Assembly: GCF_004364555.1 (NCBI RefSeq)
Contig: NZ_SOAM01000002.1
Location: forward strand, 62,001-126,000
Length of the DNA: 64,000 nt
Reading direction: 5' to 3'
From: Amnibacterium kyonggiense
GTDB taxonomy: Bacteria > Actinomycetota > Actinomycetes > Actinomycetales > Microbacteriaceae
Part shown: positions 44,496-53,470 of the stretch, piece after piece
Numbering within the stretch: position 1 is the first letter of the stretch
Layout of the letters: each line of letters begins with the position of its first letter
Translations under genes and position numbers: made by a program
The notes under the pieces: generated by a model
The model's database searches: none
Told to the model about the DNA's origin: nothing
Seen by the model: the letters and a program-made list of their open reading frames with translations, nothing else

Positions 44496-45914
44496 ATGAC
44501 CACGTCCGCACCGGCGACGACCGCGCCCACCGGCCGCCCGCACCGCACCTCCGCCGGCGGCGTGGTGCTGGTCGTCGTCGGCGTCCTGCTCGTCGCGATC
44601 GCCACGAGCGTCCTCGCCGCGGCCCTCGCCGTCGGCGCGCGGGATCCGCGCGGCTGGTTCACGTCGCCCACCGCGTCGATCTCGACGGGGACGGTCGCGG
44701 TGACGACCGCCGACGTCGCCGGGATCGGCACGCCGGTGCCCGCGCTCCCGGTCGACCTCGGCCGGATCCGCATCCGCGTGCAGGGCGACCGGCCGCTGTT
44801 CGTCGGCATCGCGCCGCGCGAGGACGTCGATCGGTACCTGTCGGGCGTCGCCCGCACGGAGGTCGTCGGCGTCGAGAGCCGGCCGTTCCGCGTCGACTAC
44901 CGCGACGTGCTCGGGTCCAGGACGCCGGACCCGCCCACCGCGCAGGACTTCTGGGTCGCCCGGGCGACGGGGACGGGGTCGCAGGAGGTCGTCTGGCCCG
45001 TCCGCGCGGGCCGGTGGGCCGTCGTCGTCATGAACGCGGACGCCACCGCCGGCGTCACCGCGCGCGTGCAGGCGGCGTACGCCACGGATCTGCTCGCCCC
45101 GCTCGTCGCCGGTGCGGCCGCGACGGCCGGCGTGCTGCTGCTCGTCGGCGTCCCGCTGCTGCTCACCGGCACCGCCGCGGTCGGTCGCGCGCTCGACCGC
45201 GACGCCGCGCCCGAGCCCGGGCAGGGGCCGCCCGTCGTCCTGACCGCGCGGACGGACGCGGCGCCGTCCCGATGGCTGTGGCTGGTGAAGTGGCTGCTCG
45301 CCGTGCCGCACCTCGTCCTGCTCGCCGGCCTGTGGATCGCGCTGACGGTGACGACCGCGGCCGCCGGCGTCGTCGTCCTGTTCACCGGACGCTACCCGCG
45401 GTCGTGGTTCGCCTTCGACGTCGGGGTGCTCCGGTGGAGCTGGCGCGTCGCGTTCTACGGGTACGCGGCGCTCGGCACGGACCGGTACCCGCCCTTCGCG
45501 CTCGCCCCGCGCGACGACTACCCGGCCGACCTCCGCGTCGCGCGGCCCGAGCGGCTGACGAACGGGCTCGTGCTCGTGAAGTGGTGGCTGCTCGCCGTGC
45601 CGCACTACCTGGTCCTCGCGGCGCTCACCGGCGGCTGGCTGCTCGTGCCCACCCCGTGGCCGTGGAGCGGCGCCTCACTCAGCTCGGGGATCTCCGTGCT
45701 CGGCGTCCTGGTGCTCGTGACGGGCGTCCTGCTGCTGATCACCGGCCGGTACCACGCCGGGCTGCGGGACCTCGTCGTCGGGATCGACCGGTGGGCGTTC
45801 CGGGTCGCGGCCTACGCCCTGCTCCTGCGCGACGAGTACCCGCCCTTCCGGCTCGACCAGGGCGAGGACGAGCGGACGACCGCGTCCGCAGCGCCGGCCG
45901 GAGGGCCGCGATGA
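44496..45914 (+). CDS. DUF4389-type membrane protein
   Basis: This 472-residue protein has an N-terminal membrane helix (about 21-48), an extracellular beta-rich region up to about residue 195, and then two DUF4389-like repeats. The repeats share KWLLAVPH and KWWLLAVPHYLVL, GRYPRSWFAFDVGVLRW and GRYHAGLRDLVVGIDRW, and RYPPFAL and EYPPFRL. The function of DUF4389 is unknown. It is coupled to the Usp gene at 45911 by ATGA. Confidence 0.82.
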   Translation: MTTSAPATTAPTGRPHRTSAGGVVLVVVGVLLVAIATSVLAAALAVGARDPRGWFTSPTASISTGTVAVTTADVAGIGTPVPALPVDLGRIRIRVQGDRPLFVGIAPREDVDRYLSGVARTEVVGVESRPFRVDYRDVLGSRTPDPPTAQDFWVARATGTGSQEVVWPVRAGRWAVVVMNADATAGVTARVQAAYATDLLAPLVAGAAATAGVLLLVGVPLLLTGTAAVGRALDRDAAPEPGQGPPVVLTARTDAAPSRWLWLVKWLLAVPHLVLLAGLWIALTVTTAAAGVVVLFTGRYPRSWFAFDVGVLRWSWRVAFYGYAALGTDRYPPFALAPRDDYPADLRVARPERLTNGLVLVKWWLLAVPHYLVLAALTGGWLLVPTPWPWSGASLSSGISVLGVLVLVTGVLLLITGRYHAGLRDLVVGIDRWAFRVAAYALLLRDEYPPFRLDQGEDERTTASAAPAGGPR

Positions 45915-46795
45915 CCTCCACGGCCGGTCCGCGACCGGACGCCGTGCCCCTCGGCACGCGGCGCGAGCGCGTCGTGCTCGCCTCCGACGAGTCGCCCGGC
46001 ACCATCGCGGCTGCGCGGTGGCTGGCCCGTCGGTCGGAGCGGCGGCCGCTGGCGATCGAGGTCGCGGTCGTCGCCCGTGGGCCGCACGGGGAGGACCGCA
46101 CCGGACCGGGCGCCGAGGCCGCCGAGGGCGTCGCCTGGGCCGTCCGGGAGTACCTCGACGCGCGGATCCCGAGCGCCCGCACGACGATCCGGGTCCTGGA
46201 CGGCGGGATCGCCGCGGCGCTGACGCGCGAGGCGGGCGGCGCCGATCTGCTCGTGCTCGGCTGCAACCGCACCGCGGTGTGGCAGCACCTGCCCCTCGCG
46301 ACCCGGGCCGTCCGCGTCGCGGAGCGTGCGGCCGTCCCGACGGTCGTGGTGCCGGCCTCCTGGCGACCCGGGGACGGCGTCGTCGTCGCCGCCCTCGGTG
46401 CGGAGGACGTCGGGCCCGTCGTCGACGCCGCCGCCGAGGAGGCGGAGCGCGCCGGACGCGGCCTGCAGCTCGTCGGCAGCGCGATGATCCCGTGGCTGAC
46501 GGCCCCGGCCGCGCTCTGGCTGCCGGCCGGCGAGCGGACGGACGCGGCCGGCGACCGGCCGGTGGACGCCGCCGCGGAGCGCGTCCGGGCCGCGCACCCG
46601 GGACTGACCGTGGGGACGGACCTGGCGCGCGACGGGCTGCTGCCCTCGCTGCTCGAGCACGCCGCGAGCGCCGAGCTGCTCGTGATCGGCGTACCGACCG
46701 GCCCGCGGTTCGGCTCCGTCCTCCGGGGCGTGCTGGAGCACGCGCCGTGCCCCGTCGAGGTCGTGCCGGTGCCGCGGGCGGCCCGCGGTCAGTAG
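45911..46795 (+). CDS. Tandem universal stress protein, non-classical group
   Basis: This 294-residue protein starts RVVLASDESPGTIAAARWLARR, like the Usp proteins at 28333, 34400 and 47356. The glycine motifs are lost (GCNRTAVWQHLPLAT and GVPTGPRFGSVLRG). It lies in one operon with the DUF4389 membrane protein, which suggests a functional link. Its last 7 bp overlap the convergent BON gene. Confidence 0.84.
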   Translation: MTSTAGPRPDAVPLGTRRERVVLASDESPGTIAAARWLARRSERRPLAIEVAVVARGPHGEDRTGPGAEAAEGVAWAVREYLDARIPSARTTIRVLDGGIAAALTREAGGADLLVLGCNRTAVWQHLPLATRAVRVAERAAVPTVVVPASWRPGDGVVVAALGAEDVGPVVDAAAEEAERAGRGLQLVGSAMIPWLTAPAALWLPAGERTDAAGDRPVDAAAERVRAAHPGLTVGTDLARDGLLPSLLEHAASAELLVIGVPTGPRFGSVLRGVLEHAPCPVEVVPVPRAARGQ

Positions 46796-47202
46796 CGGTC
46801 GGCGCGGATCCAGTCCTGCACGTACGCGACGCCGGGCGCGGCCCACGCTGCGCGGGACGCGACGCGGCGCGCGGCGGTGTCGGCGGCGCGGCCCCGCAGG
46901 GTCACCATGTCGCCGTCGGTGCGGACCAGCACGCGGGCGTCCACGGCGGCGGCGTCCAGCGCCGCGCCGACCCGCCGCGCGACCTCCTCGGACCGCTCGG
47001 GCGCCACGCACGCGCGCGCGCCCGGCACGACGGTCTCGTCCGCGACGGCGGACGCGCGGACGTCCGCCAGCGCCGCCTCGACGGCGCGGCCGAGCTCGGC
47101 GATCGACGACGCGGTGCCGGTCAGCACCGTCGTCCCGTTCCGCTCGAGGACGGTCACCCCGTCGACCCGGACGCGTGCGGACCCTCCGGATGTCGTGCTC
47201 AC
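46789..47202 (-). CDS. BON-domain protein 5, short form
   Basis: This 137-residue protein has two BON-like repeats (GTTVLTGTASSIAELG and DMVTLRGRAADTAARR) and the family ending RAAWAAPGVAYVQDWIRA. It is the shortest BON member here. GTG 47202 follows GAGAGGGGG. It converges on the Usp at 45911 with a 7-bp overlap. Confidence 0.78.
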   Translation of the reverse strand: MSTTSGGSARVRVDGVTVLERNGTTVLTGTASSIAELGRAVEAALADVRASAVADETVVPGARACVAPERSEEVARRVGAALDAAAVDARVLVRTDGDMVTLRGRAADTAARRVASRAAWAAPGVAYVQDWIRADRY

Positions 47203-47255
47203 GACGCCCCCTCTCGTGCCGACCGCCAGTCGACCGGCGGCGGCCGTGCGCGGCC

Positions 47256-47270
47256 AGGGGCGAAGGACTC
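47256..47270 (-). promoter_or_regulatory. DosR-like box of BON gene 5
   Basis: On the minus strand it reads GAGTCCTTCGCCCCT. No clean NANNNT hexamer is present at the usual distance; TCGACT or GACTGG are the nearest. This is one of the weaker promoter matches. Confidence 0.6.
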
Positions 47271-47287
47271 AGGCGCCGCCGGTGCGC

Positions 47288-47302
47288 GGGACCAACGGCC
47301 CT
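47288..47302 (+). promoter_or_regulatory. DosR-like box of Usp gene 47356
   Basis: GGGACCAACGGCCCT is followed after 22 bp by GATCCT (47325-47330). The leader has GAGGAGGAG. Confidence 0.87.
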
Positions 47303-47355
47303 CCCGAGCGCGACGGGCCCCGCCGATCCTGCGACGAGGACACGAGGAGGAGCCC

Positions 47356-48234
47356 ATGACGGAGGCGCGGACCGAGGTCGCCCCGCCGGCGCGGGTCGAC
47401 CATCCCGAACGCGTGCTGCTCGTGGCGGACGGCGGGCTCGCCGGGATCGCCGCGACCCGCTGGCTCGCCGACCGCGCGGCACGGCGGCCGATCGCCGTGG
47501 ACGTGCTCGACGTCCTCCCGCCGGACGCGCCGTCGGACGGGGACGGCCCGGGGTCGGCGAGCGCCGAGGCGGGGGAGTCCGCCGCGCAGGTGCAGGACCT
47601 GCTGACCCGGCTCGCGCCGGGGACGCCCGTGCGGTCCGAGGTCCTCCGCGGCGATCCGCTCGACCTCGTGCGGGACCGCATCGACCGCGCCGACCTCGTG
47701 GTGGTCGGCAGCAACCGCGCGTCCGCCGGCCGGCTGCGGCTCGCCGGGTCGTTCGCCGCCCGGATCGTCGACCGCTCCTCCCGGCCCGTCGTGGTGGTGC
47801 CGCGCGGATGGGAGCGGACGCGGTGGCCGATCCTGCTCGGCGTGGAGGGCGACGCGGCCGACGACCGCGCCGTCGCCTTCGCCGCGGCGGAGGCGGAGCG
47901 GGAGCGGCGGCACCTCGTCGTCCTGCACGCGTGGCGCCTCGTGCACCTGGGCGCGCCGCCCCCGCGGCTCGACGGCCGCGCCGCCGAGCACGCCGCGGAT
48001 CGGCTGGAGGCGGTCGTGGCGGGGATCCGCCGGGACCACCCCGCGGTCGGGCTCACGCCGATGCTCGAGCGGGAGTCGGCGGCGCACGTGCTCGATCGGC
48101 TCGGCCGGGGGTGCGCGCTCGTGGTGCTCGGCAGGCACGGCGCGGACCGACCCGACCGCGCGCTCCACCGCTCGATCGGCGCGCAGGTGCTCGACCGGCT
48201 CGACGCCCCGGTCGCGATCGTCCCGAGCGGCTGA
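47356..48234 (+). CDS. Tandem universal stress protein, non-classical group
   Basis: This 292-residue protein is close to the Usp at 34400: RVLLVADGGLAGIAATRWLAD, ADLVVVGSNRASAG and VVVVPRGWERT. The second domain has LVVLHAWRL and GRHGADRPDRALHRS, with Arg in place of the last Gly. The ATP motif is incomplete in both domains. It is divergent from BON gene 5. Confidence 0.86.
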   Translation: MTEARTEVAPPARVDHPERVLLVADGGLAGIAATRWLADRAARRPIAVDVLDVLPPDAPSDGDGPGSASAEAGESAAQVQDLLTRLAPGTPVRSEVLRGDPLDLVRDRIDRADLVVVGSNRASAGRLRLAGSFAARIVDRSSRPVVVVPRGWERTRWPILLGVEGDAADDRAVAFAAAEAERERRHLVVLHAWRLVHLGAPPPRLDGRAAEHAADRLEAVVAGIRRDHPAVGLTPMLERESAAHVLDRLGRGCALVVLGRHGADRPDRALHRSIGAQVLDRLDAPVAIVPSG

Positions 48235-48239
48235 CGCGG

Positions 48240-48254
48240 CGGACCTTCGGCCCT
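48240..48254 (+). promoter_or_regulatory. DosR-like box of the SPFH gene
   Basis: CGGACCTTCGGCCCT starts 5 bp after the Usp stop. CAGGCT (48276-48281) follows after 21 bp. Confidence 0.83.
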
Positions 48255-48321
48255 GGTCCCCGCCGCCCGCGACCGCAGGCTCGGGTGGAGCGGACGGACG
48301 TCCGGACGGGAGGAGCCGAGG

Positions 48322-49185
48322 ATGAGCGCGCTGTGGGCCTGGCTGATCGCGGGAGCGGTGGTCGTCGTCGTCCTCCTGATGCTGTCGATCCGCGTCGTGC
48401 GGCAGTACGAGCGGGGCGTGCACTTCCGGCTCGGCCGGATCGTCGGCACGCGCGCTCCCGGCCTCCGGCTGATCGTCCCGATCCTCGACCGGCTGCAGAT
48501 CGTGTCCCTCCGCATCGTGACCCTTCCGATCCAGTCGCAGGGCATCATCACGAAGGACAACGTCAGCGTCGACATCTCCGCGGTCGCCTACTTCCGCATC
48601 ACCGACCCGGTCGCCTCGATCGTGCAGGTCGAGAGCGTGCAGGCCGCGATCGACCAGATCGCGCAGACGACGCTGCGCAAGGTGGTGGGCCAGCACACGC
48701 TCGACGAGACGCTGGCCGAGACCGACGTCATCAACGGCGACATCCGCGTGATCCTCGACGCGACCACGACGGCGTGGGGCGTCGAGGTCACCCTCGTCGA
48801 GCTGAAGGACATCCAGCTGCCGGAGGGCATGAAGCGCGCCATGGCGAAGCAGGCGGAGGCGGAGCGCGAGAAGCGGGCGAAGATCATCGCCGCGGACGGC
48901 GAGGCGCTGGCGGCGACGTCGCTCGGCGCCGCGTCCGACACGATGGTCCGCCACCCGCTCGCCCTGCAGCTGCGGAACCTGCAGACGCTCGTCGAGCTCG
49001 GCGTCGACAAGAACACGACCGTCGTGTTCCCGGCCCCGCTCATGAGCACGATCAGCGAGCTCGCGACGTTCCTGCGGCGCGAGTCAACGGCCCTCGCGTC
49101 GACCGTCCCCGACACGCCGGAGGGGGCGCACGCGGCCCCGCCGCGGGAGCCCGGGCACGCCGGCGTCGACCACCTCGTGGGCTGA
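48322..49185 (+). CDS. SPFH-domain (stomatin/slipin) membrane protein
   Basis: This 287-residue protein has one N-terminal membrane helix (about residues 5-24), then the SPFH domain (VRQYERGVHFRLGRIVGTRAPGLRLIVP) and a charged helical region (KQAEAEREKRAKIIAADGE) typical of slipins. Such proteins form oligomeric rings in membrane microdomains. Its 3' end overlaps the convergent P-type ATPase frame by about 100 bp. GGGAGGAG precedes ATG. Confidence 0.9.
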   Translation: MSALWAWLIAGAVVVVVLLMLSIRVVRQYERGVHFRLGRIVGTRAPGLRLIVPILDRLQIVSLRIVTLPIQSQGIITKDNVSVDISAVAYFRITDPVASIVQVESVQAAIDQIAQTTLRKVVGQHTLDETLAETDVINGDIRVILDATTTAWGVEVTLVELKDIQLPEGMKRAMAKQAEAEREKRAKIIAADGEALAATSLGAASDTMVRHPLALQLRNLQTLVELGVDKNTTVVFPAPLMSTISELATFLRRESTALASTVPDTPEGAHAAPPREPGHAGVDHLVG

Positions 49186-51537
49186 GGCGCACGACCACCG
49201 CGCCACGAGCTCGATCGCGACCGCGCCGCTCCCGGCGACGGGCAGCACGACCGCCAGCAGGGCCGGCGTGCCGGGCTCGAGCGCGAGGAACGCGCGGACC
49301 GGCTCCACCACGACGAGCAGCGGCACGAGGCCGAGGACCGCGGCGACGACGAGCGCGCGCGGCACGTCGATCGGGCGGGAGCACACGGCGAGCGTCCAGG
49401 CGCCGATCAGGCCGAGCACGAGCACCGACGCCGTCGACACGTCCGGCGCGGCCAGGAGGTCGACGACCCGCAGCACCTGCAGCGACACCAGGGCGAGGAC
49501 GACGACGAGCCCCGCCGGCACCGCGAACCGGAGCGCCCGGCGCAGGAACCCCGGCCGGTACCGCCGCTCGTTCGGCCGGAGGGCGAGCAGGAAGGCGGGG
49601 ATCCCGATCGTCAGCCCGTCGAGCACGGACAGCTGCCGCGGGAGGATCGGCAGCGGCCACGCCGCCACCGCGAACACGAGGGGCAGGACCACCGCCCAGC
49701 TCGTCTTCGCGAGGGCCAGCATCGTGAGCCGCTCGATGTTCCCGAGGACGCGACGGCCCTCGCCGACGACCTCCGGCAGCCGGTCGAACCGGTCGTCGAG
49801 CAGGACGAGGCCGGCGACCGCCTTCGTCGCGGGCGGCGCCGCACTCATCGCGATCCCGAGGTCGGCCTCCTTGAGGGCGAGCACGTCGTTCAGGCCGTCG
49901 CCCGTCATCGCGACGACGTGCCCCTCGGCCTGCAGGACCCGGACGATGCGCCGCTTGTCCTCGGGCGCGACCCGGCCGAGCACCCGGTGCCCGTCGAGCA
50001 GGGCCGCCAGCGCCGCGTCGTCCTCCGGCAGCCCGCCGGCGTCGACGGGCGCGCCCGCCTCGAGCCCGGCCCGGCCGGCGACGGCGGCCGCCGTGCCCGG
50101 GTCGTCGCCGGAGAGCACCAGGACCCGCACGCCCTGCCGTCGGAAGAAGGCGAGCATCGGGGCCGCCTCCGGCCGGACCGTCTCGCGGAACGTCAGCAGG
50201 ACGGCGGGCCGCAATCCCGGCGGCGGGGACGCGGCCGCTCCCCGCTCCGACGGCAGCGGCGCGTCGGTCGTCGCAAGGAGGACCGTCCGCAGACCGTCCC
50301 GCGCGAGCGCCGCCGCGCGCCGGGCGACAGCGCCGCCCGGCAGCACCGCGCTCGGCGCACCGAGCACCCAGGTCCCGCCACCGGGCAGGCGCACCGCGCT
50401 CCAGCGCCGCTGCGAGGAGAAGGGGACGGATCCCGTCGGGGCGGGCCCGCTCCCGACGGGGAAGGCCGGTCGGAGGGCGCGGGCGGTGCGGTTCGCCGCC
50501 TCGTCGGCCCCGAACCACCCGAGCGCCGCGCGCCAGCCGGGCGGCGGCTCGCCCTCGACCGGATGCGCGGCGTCGAACGCGATCGAGCCGTCCGTCAGCG
50601 TCCCGGTCTTGTCGATGCACAGGACGTCGACCCGCGCGAGCACCTCCACGCAGGCGAGGTCGCGGAGGAGGACCCGGCGCCCCGCCAGGCGCACCGCGCC
50701 GGCGGCGAGGGCCAGGTTCGCGAGCAGCACCAGCCCGAGCGGCACCATGGCGATCCCCGCGCCGACGGCGACGACGGCGGCGTCGCGCCACGCCCCGCTC
50801 GAGATCGCGGCCGCCCAGCCGCCGTGCGCGCGCATCTGGCCGTCGACGACGACGACGAGCAGCGGGAGCAGCGCGAAGGACAGCACGCGCAGCACCCGCC
50901 CGAGCGCGGTGCGCACCTCGGAGGGCGTCGTGCGCCACCGGCGGGCGGCGGCGGTGAGCCCGCCGGCGAAGGTCGCGCCGAAGGTGCGGTCGACCCGCGC
51001 CAGCGCGCCGCCGCCCGTGACCGACGACCCGGCCGGCACGCGGTCGCCCGGCGCCTTCTCGACGGGCTCGGCCTCGCCCGTCAGCAGCGACTCGTCCACC
51101 TCGAGGCCCTCGGCGGTCACGACGACCGCGTCGGCGACCACCCCGTCCCCGGCGCGGAGGACGAGGAGGTCGTCCAGCACCACGTCGTCCGCCTCGACGT
51201 CCACCGCGCGGCCGTCGCGCAGGACGCGGGCGCGCGGGGCGGCCACCACGGCGAGCCGGTCCAGAAGGCGCTTCGCGCGGACCTCCTGGACGATGCCGAT
51301 CGCGGCGTTCGCCACCGCCGACAGGCCGAAGAGCGCGTCGCGCCAGGCACCGATGGCGAGCAGCAGCACGAAGCCGGCGGCCACCACCGCGTTGAAGAGC
51401 GTGAGCAGGTTGGTGCGGAGGATCGCGACGACCGTCCTGCTCGCGCGGCGCGGAGCCGCGTTCGTCAGCCCCGCGGCGACGCGGTCGCGCACCTCGGCGG
51501 CGGTCAGGCCGTCCGCGCCGGGCGCCGACGCCGGCAT
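49084..51537 (-). CDS. P-type ATPase, CtpE-like, with altered TM4 motif
   Basis: This 817-residue pump has LLTGEAEP in the actuator, LCIDKTGTLTDGS at the phosphorylation site and TGDGLNDVLALKEAD in the hinge. Layout resembles actinobacterial CtpE-type Ca2+ pumps. The TM4 motif reads MVPLGLVLL, with Leu where CtpE-type and P2 pumps normally have Glu (PEGL). This could change ion selectivity or coupling. ATG 51537 has CGGAG upstream; in-frame ATG 51612 would overlap the DosR-like box. The last ~34 residues overlap the SPFH gene antisense. Confidence 0.85.
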   Translation of the reverse strand: MPASAPGADGLTAAEVRDRVAAGLTNAAPRRASRTVVAILRTNLLTLFNAVVAAGFVLLLAIGAWRDALFGLSAVANAAIGIVQEVRAKRLLDRLAVVAAPRARVLRDGRAVDVEADDVVLDDLLVLRAGDGVVADAVVVTAEGLEVDESLLTGEAEPVEKAPGDRVPAGSSVTGGGALARVDRTFGATFAGGLTAAARRWRTTPSEVRTALGRVLRVLSFALLPLLVVVVDGQMRAHGGWAAAISSGAWRDAAVVAVGAGIAMVPLGLVLLANLALAAGAVRLAGRRVLLRDLACVEVLARVDVLCIDKTGTLTDGSIAFDAAHPVEGEPPPGWRAALGWFGADEAANRTARALRPAFPVGSGPAPTGSVPFSSQRRWSAVRLPGGGTWVLGAPSAVLPGGAVARRAAALARDGLRTVLLATTDAPLPSERGAAASPPPGLRPAVLLTFRETVRPEAAPMLAFFRRQGVRVLVLSGDDPGTAAAVAGRAGLEAGAPVDAGGLPEDDAALAALLDGHRVLGRVAPEDKRRIVRVLQAEGHVVAMTGDGLNDVLALKEADLGIAMSAAPPATKAVAGLVLLDDRFDRLPEVVGEGRRVLGNIERLTMLALAKTSWAVVLPLVFAVAAWPLPILPRQLSVLDGLTIGIPAFLLALRPNERRYRPGFLRRALRFAVPAGLVVVLALVSLQVLRVVDLLAAPDVSTASVLVLGLIGAWTLAVCSRPIDVPRALVVAAVLGLVPLLVVVEPVRAFLALEPGTPALLAVVLPVAGSGAVAIELVARWSCASAHEVVDAGVPGLPRRGRVRPLRRVGDGRREGR

Positions 51538-51612
51538 CAGCGGGCTCCGCGGCGTCCGCCGGGCGCGAGGACACGCACGCGACGAGGCTGGCGGCGGGGC
51601 GGTCCCCGACAC

Positions 51613-51627
51613 AGTGCCGAAGGTCTC
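51613..51627 (-). promoter_or_regulatory. DosR-like box of the CtpE-like ATPase gene
   Basis: On the minus strand it reads GAGACCTTCGGCACT, followed after 22 bp by CAGCCT (51585-51590). It supports ATG 51537 as the start. Confidence 0.8.
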
Positions 51628-51783
51628 TGTGGTGCGGCCGTCGCCGCTGCGTCACAGTGGGACCGCGCCGGCCGCGGAGGACCCGATCCGCGACGTGCAC
51701 CTCGCCCAGGGTGCGGCGCAGGGGCGGCGGCTCGTGGCGCGACGCGGGCCGCCGCCCACCGCCCGCGCCGGACGCGGTGCGCG

Positions 51784-51798
51784 GGGACCAACGACCCT
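51784..51798 (+). promoter_or_regulatory. DosR-like box of hydrolase gene 51833
   Basis: GGGACCAACGACCCT is followed after 22 bp by TGGCAT (51821-51826), a weak -10, then 6 nt to GTG 51833. Confidence 0.8.
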
Positions 51799-51832
51799 GC
51801 CGCGCCGCCCCGGCAGCGGCTGGCATGCGACC

Positions 51833-52729
51833 GTGCGCGCACCACTCGTCCCCCTCGACCCGGAGGACGCCGCGCTGCCCGACGTCGACTGGACCGCGCT
51901 CCCGGACGGCGTCGCACGCAGCTCGCGGGTCGTCCCGTCGGGGCGGCTGGCCGGGCTCTGCGCCGGGCCGCGCGACGCGGTCCGCGTGGTGCTGGCGCCG
52001 GGCATCACCGGGTCGAAGGAGGACTTCCGCTTCCTCCTGCCCGTGCTCGCGGCGCGCGGCTTCCGCGCCGAGTCGTTCGACGCCGCCGGGCAGTACCAGT
52101 CCGCCGCGGCGGGCCCGGAGCACCTCGGGCGCGGGCGGTCGTGGGACTACGACCTGTTCGTCGACGACCTGATCGCGGTGATCGAGCAGGGCGGGACGCC
52201 GGTGCACCTGCTCGGGCACTCGTTCCAGGGCGTGGTCGCCGAACGGGTCGCGGTCGCCCGGCCGGACCTCGTCCGCTCCCTGTCCCTGCTCTCCGCGCCG
52301 CCCGTCCCCGGGGACGCCCTGGCGGCGACCCGCCCGTTCGGCGCCGCGAGCCGCTCCATGCCGGCGGGCGCGCTGGCGGCGCTGATCCGCTCGACGATCC
52401 GCGGGAACGTCCAGCACGTGCCGCCCGCGCGGCAGCGCTTCGTGGTCGAACGGTTCACGTGGACGCGGACCGACGCCCACGCCGCATCGGTCGCCCTACT
52501 GCGCCGCGTCCCCGACCTCCGGGCCGCGCTCCGCGCCACCGGCGTCCCCGTCCTCCTCGCCGTCGGCGAGCACGACGTGTGGCCCGTCGAGCTGCACCGT
52601 CGGTACGCCGAGGAGCTGGGCGCCGTCCTCCGCGTCTACCCGGGCGGCCACAGCCCGTGCGAGACGGCGCCACACGCGCTGTGCCGCGATCTGCTCGCGC
52701 TCTTCGAGACCGCGCAGCGGCCCGCGTGA
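51833..52729 (+). CDS. Alpha/beta hydrolase
   Basis: This 298-residue protein has the alpha/beta hydrolase fold, with nucleophile elbow GHSFQG near residue 128, oxyanion region APGITGSKEDF, acid GEHDVWP and catalytic His in GGHSPCE. The substrate is unknown. GTG 51833 is chosen because it lies at the predicted transcription start; no ribosome site is present. Its last 234 bp are overlapped by the open antisense frame of the glycosyltransferase. Confidence 0.83.
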   Translation: MRAPLVPLDPEDAALPDVDWTALPDGVARSSRVVPSGRLAGLCAGPRDAVRVVLAPGITGSKEDFRFLLPVLAARGFRAESFDAAGQYQSAAAGPEHLGRGRSWDYDLFVDDLIAVIEQGGTPVHLLGHSFQGVVAERVAVARPDLVRSLSLLSAPPVPGDALAATRPFGAASRSMPAGALAALIRSTIRGNVQHVPPARQRFVVERFTWTRTDAHAASVALLRRVPDLRAALRATGVPVLLAVGEHDVWPVELHRRYAEELGAVLRVYPGGHSPCETAPHALCRDLLALFETAQRPA

Positions 52730-53470
52730 CCGGCCGCTCGGTGCACCCGTCGCGAGGTACCAGCGCAGCCGGAGCCGCAGCAGGCCGGGGTCCCGGTTCG
52801 CAGCGGCCAGCGTCGTCGCCGTCATCCGGATCTGGCCGCGGGCGCCTCCCGGGCGCACGAACGAGCGCGCGGAGACCCCGACGGACAGCCCGGGGTCGTA
52901 CCGCACCGCCGACCCGGGCGGCAGCCGCAGCGACAGGTCGAGGTCGTCGTGCACGTCCGCCCGGTCCCGCAGCACCGCGCGGGCCGTGCGCGCCCAGACC
53001 GCGGACCGGATCGCGAAGTTCGAGCCGTAGAGGGGGACGTGCCCGAGCAGGGCCGCGATCAGGCGGAAGTAGCCGACGGTGAGGGACAGGCGGCCCAGCG
53101 ACCGGACGATCGCCGACCCGCCGTAGAACCGCGCGGCGCCGCTGACCGCGGCCAGGTCCCGGTCCGCGGCGAACGCGGCCTCGATCCGCTCCAACCAGTC
53201 GACGGGCGGGACGGAGTCCGCGTCGAGGCGGGCGATCACGTCGCCGCGGGCGGCGTCGAAGCCGGCCGCGGTCGCGCCCGGGATCCCGCGGACGCCCACC
53301 GTCACGATCCGCGCGCCGTGCGCGAGGGCGACGGCGGCGCTGCCGTCGCTGCTCCCGTTGTCCACGACCACGAGCTCGTCGGCCCGGCGGCGCTGCTGCT
53401 CGAGCGCCCGCAGGCAGCGCTCGAGCGGGCCGGCGTCGTCCCGCACCGGGATCACCACGGTCAGGAGCAC
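52496..53470 (-). CDS. Glycosyltransferase family 2
   Basis: This 324-residue frame has the GT-A start LLTVVIPVRDDAGPLERCL, VVDNGSSDGS, the metal-binding ARLDADSVPP, and DLDLSLRLP further on. Recognisable GT2 sequence ends near residue 245, with RWYLATG. The last ~78 residues are read antisense to the hydrolase gene and look like low-value extension. It has no DosR-like box, unlike its neighbours. The sugar donor and acceptor are unknown. Confidence 0.78.
   Translation of the reverse strand: MLLTVVIPVRDDAGPLERCLRALEQQRRRADELVVVDNGSSDGSAAVALAHGARIVTVGVRGIPGATAAGFDAARGDVIARLDADSVPPVDWLERIEAAFAADRDLAAVSGAARFYGGSAIVRSLGRLSLTVGYFRLIAALLGHVPLYGSNFAIRSAVWARTARAVLRDRADVHDDLDLSLRLPPGSAVRYDPGLSVGVSARSFVRPGGARGQIRMTATTLAAANRDPGLLRLRLRWYLATGAPSGRSRGPLRGLEEREQIAAQRVWRRLARAVAARVDAEDGAQLLGVPTVQLDGPHVVLADGEEDGDAGGAERGPEVGDAAQ

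Noticed and set aside
41083-44511. 1142-codon minus-strand open frame opposite cydDC
   Set aside because: It is a shadow of the fused cydDC gene in very GC-rich DNA: highly charged, with no recognisable domain and wrong codon bias.
49052-52480. 1142-codon minus-strand frame across the CtpE-like pump and hydrolase
   Set aside because: It runs in another frame over two real genes and consists of Arg/Gly-rich sequence without domains.
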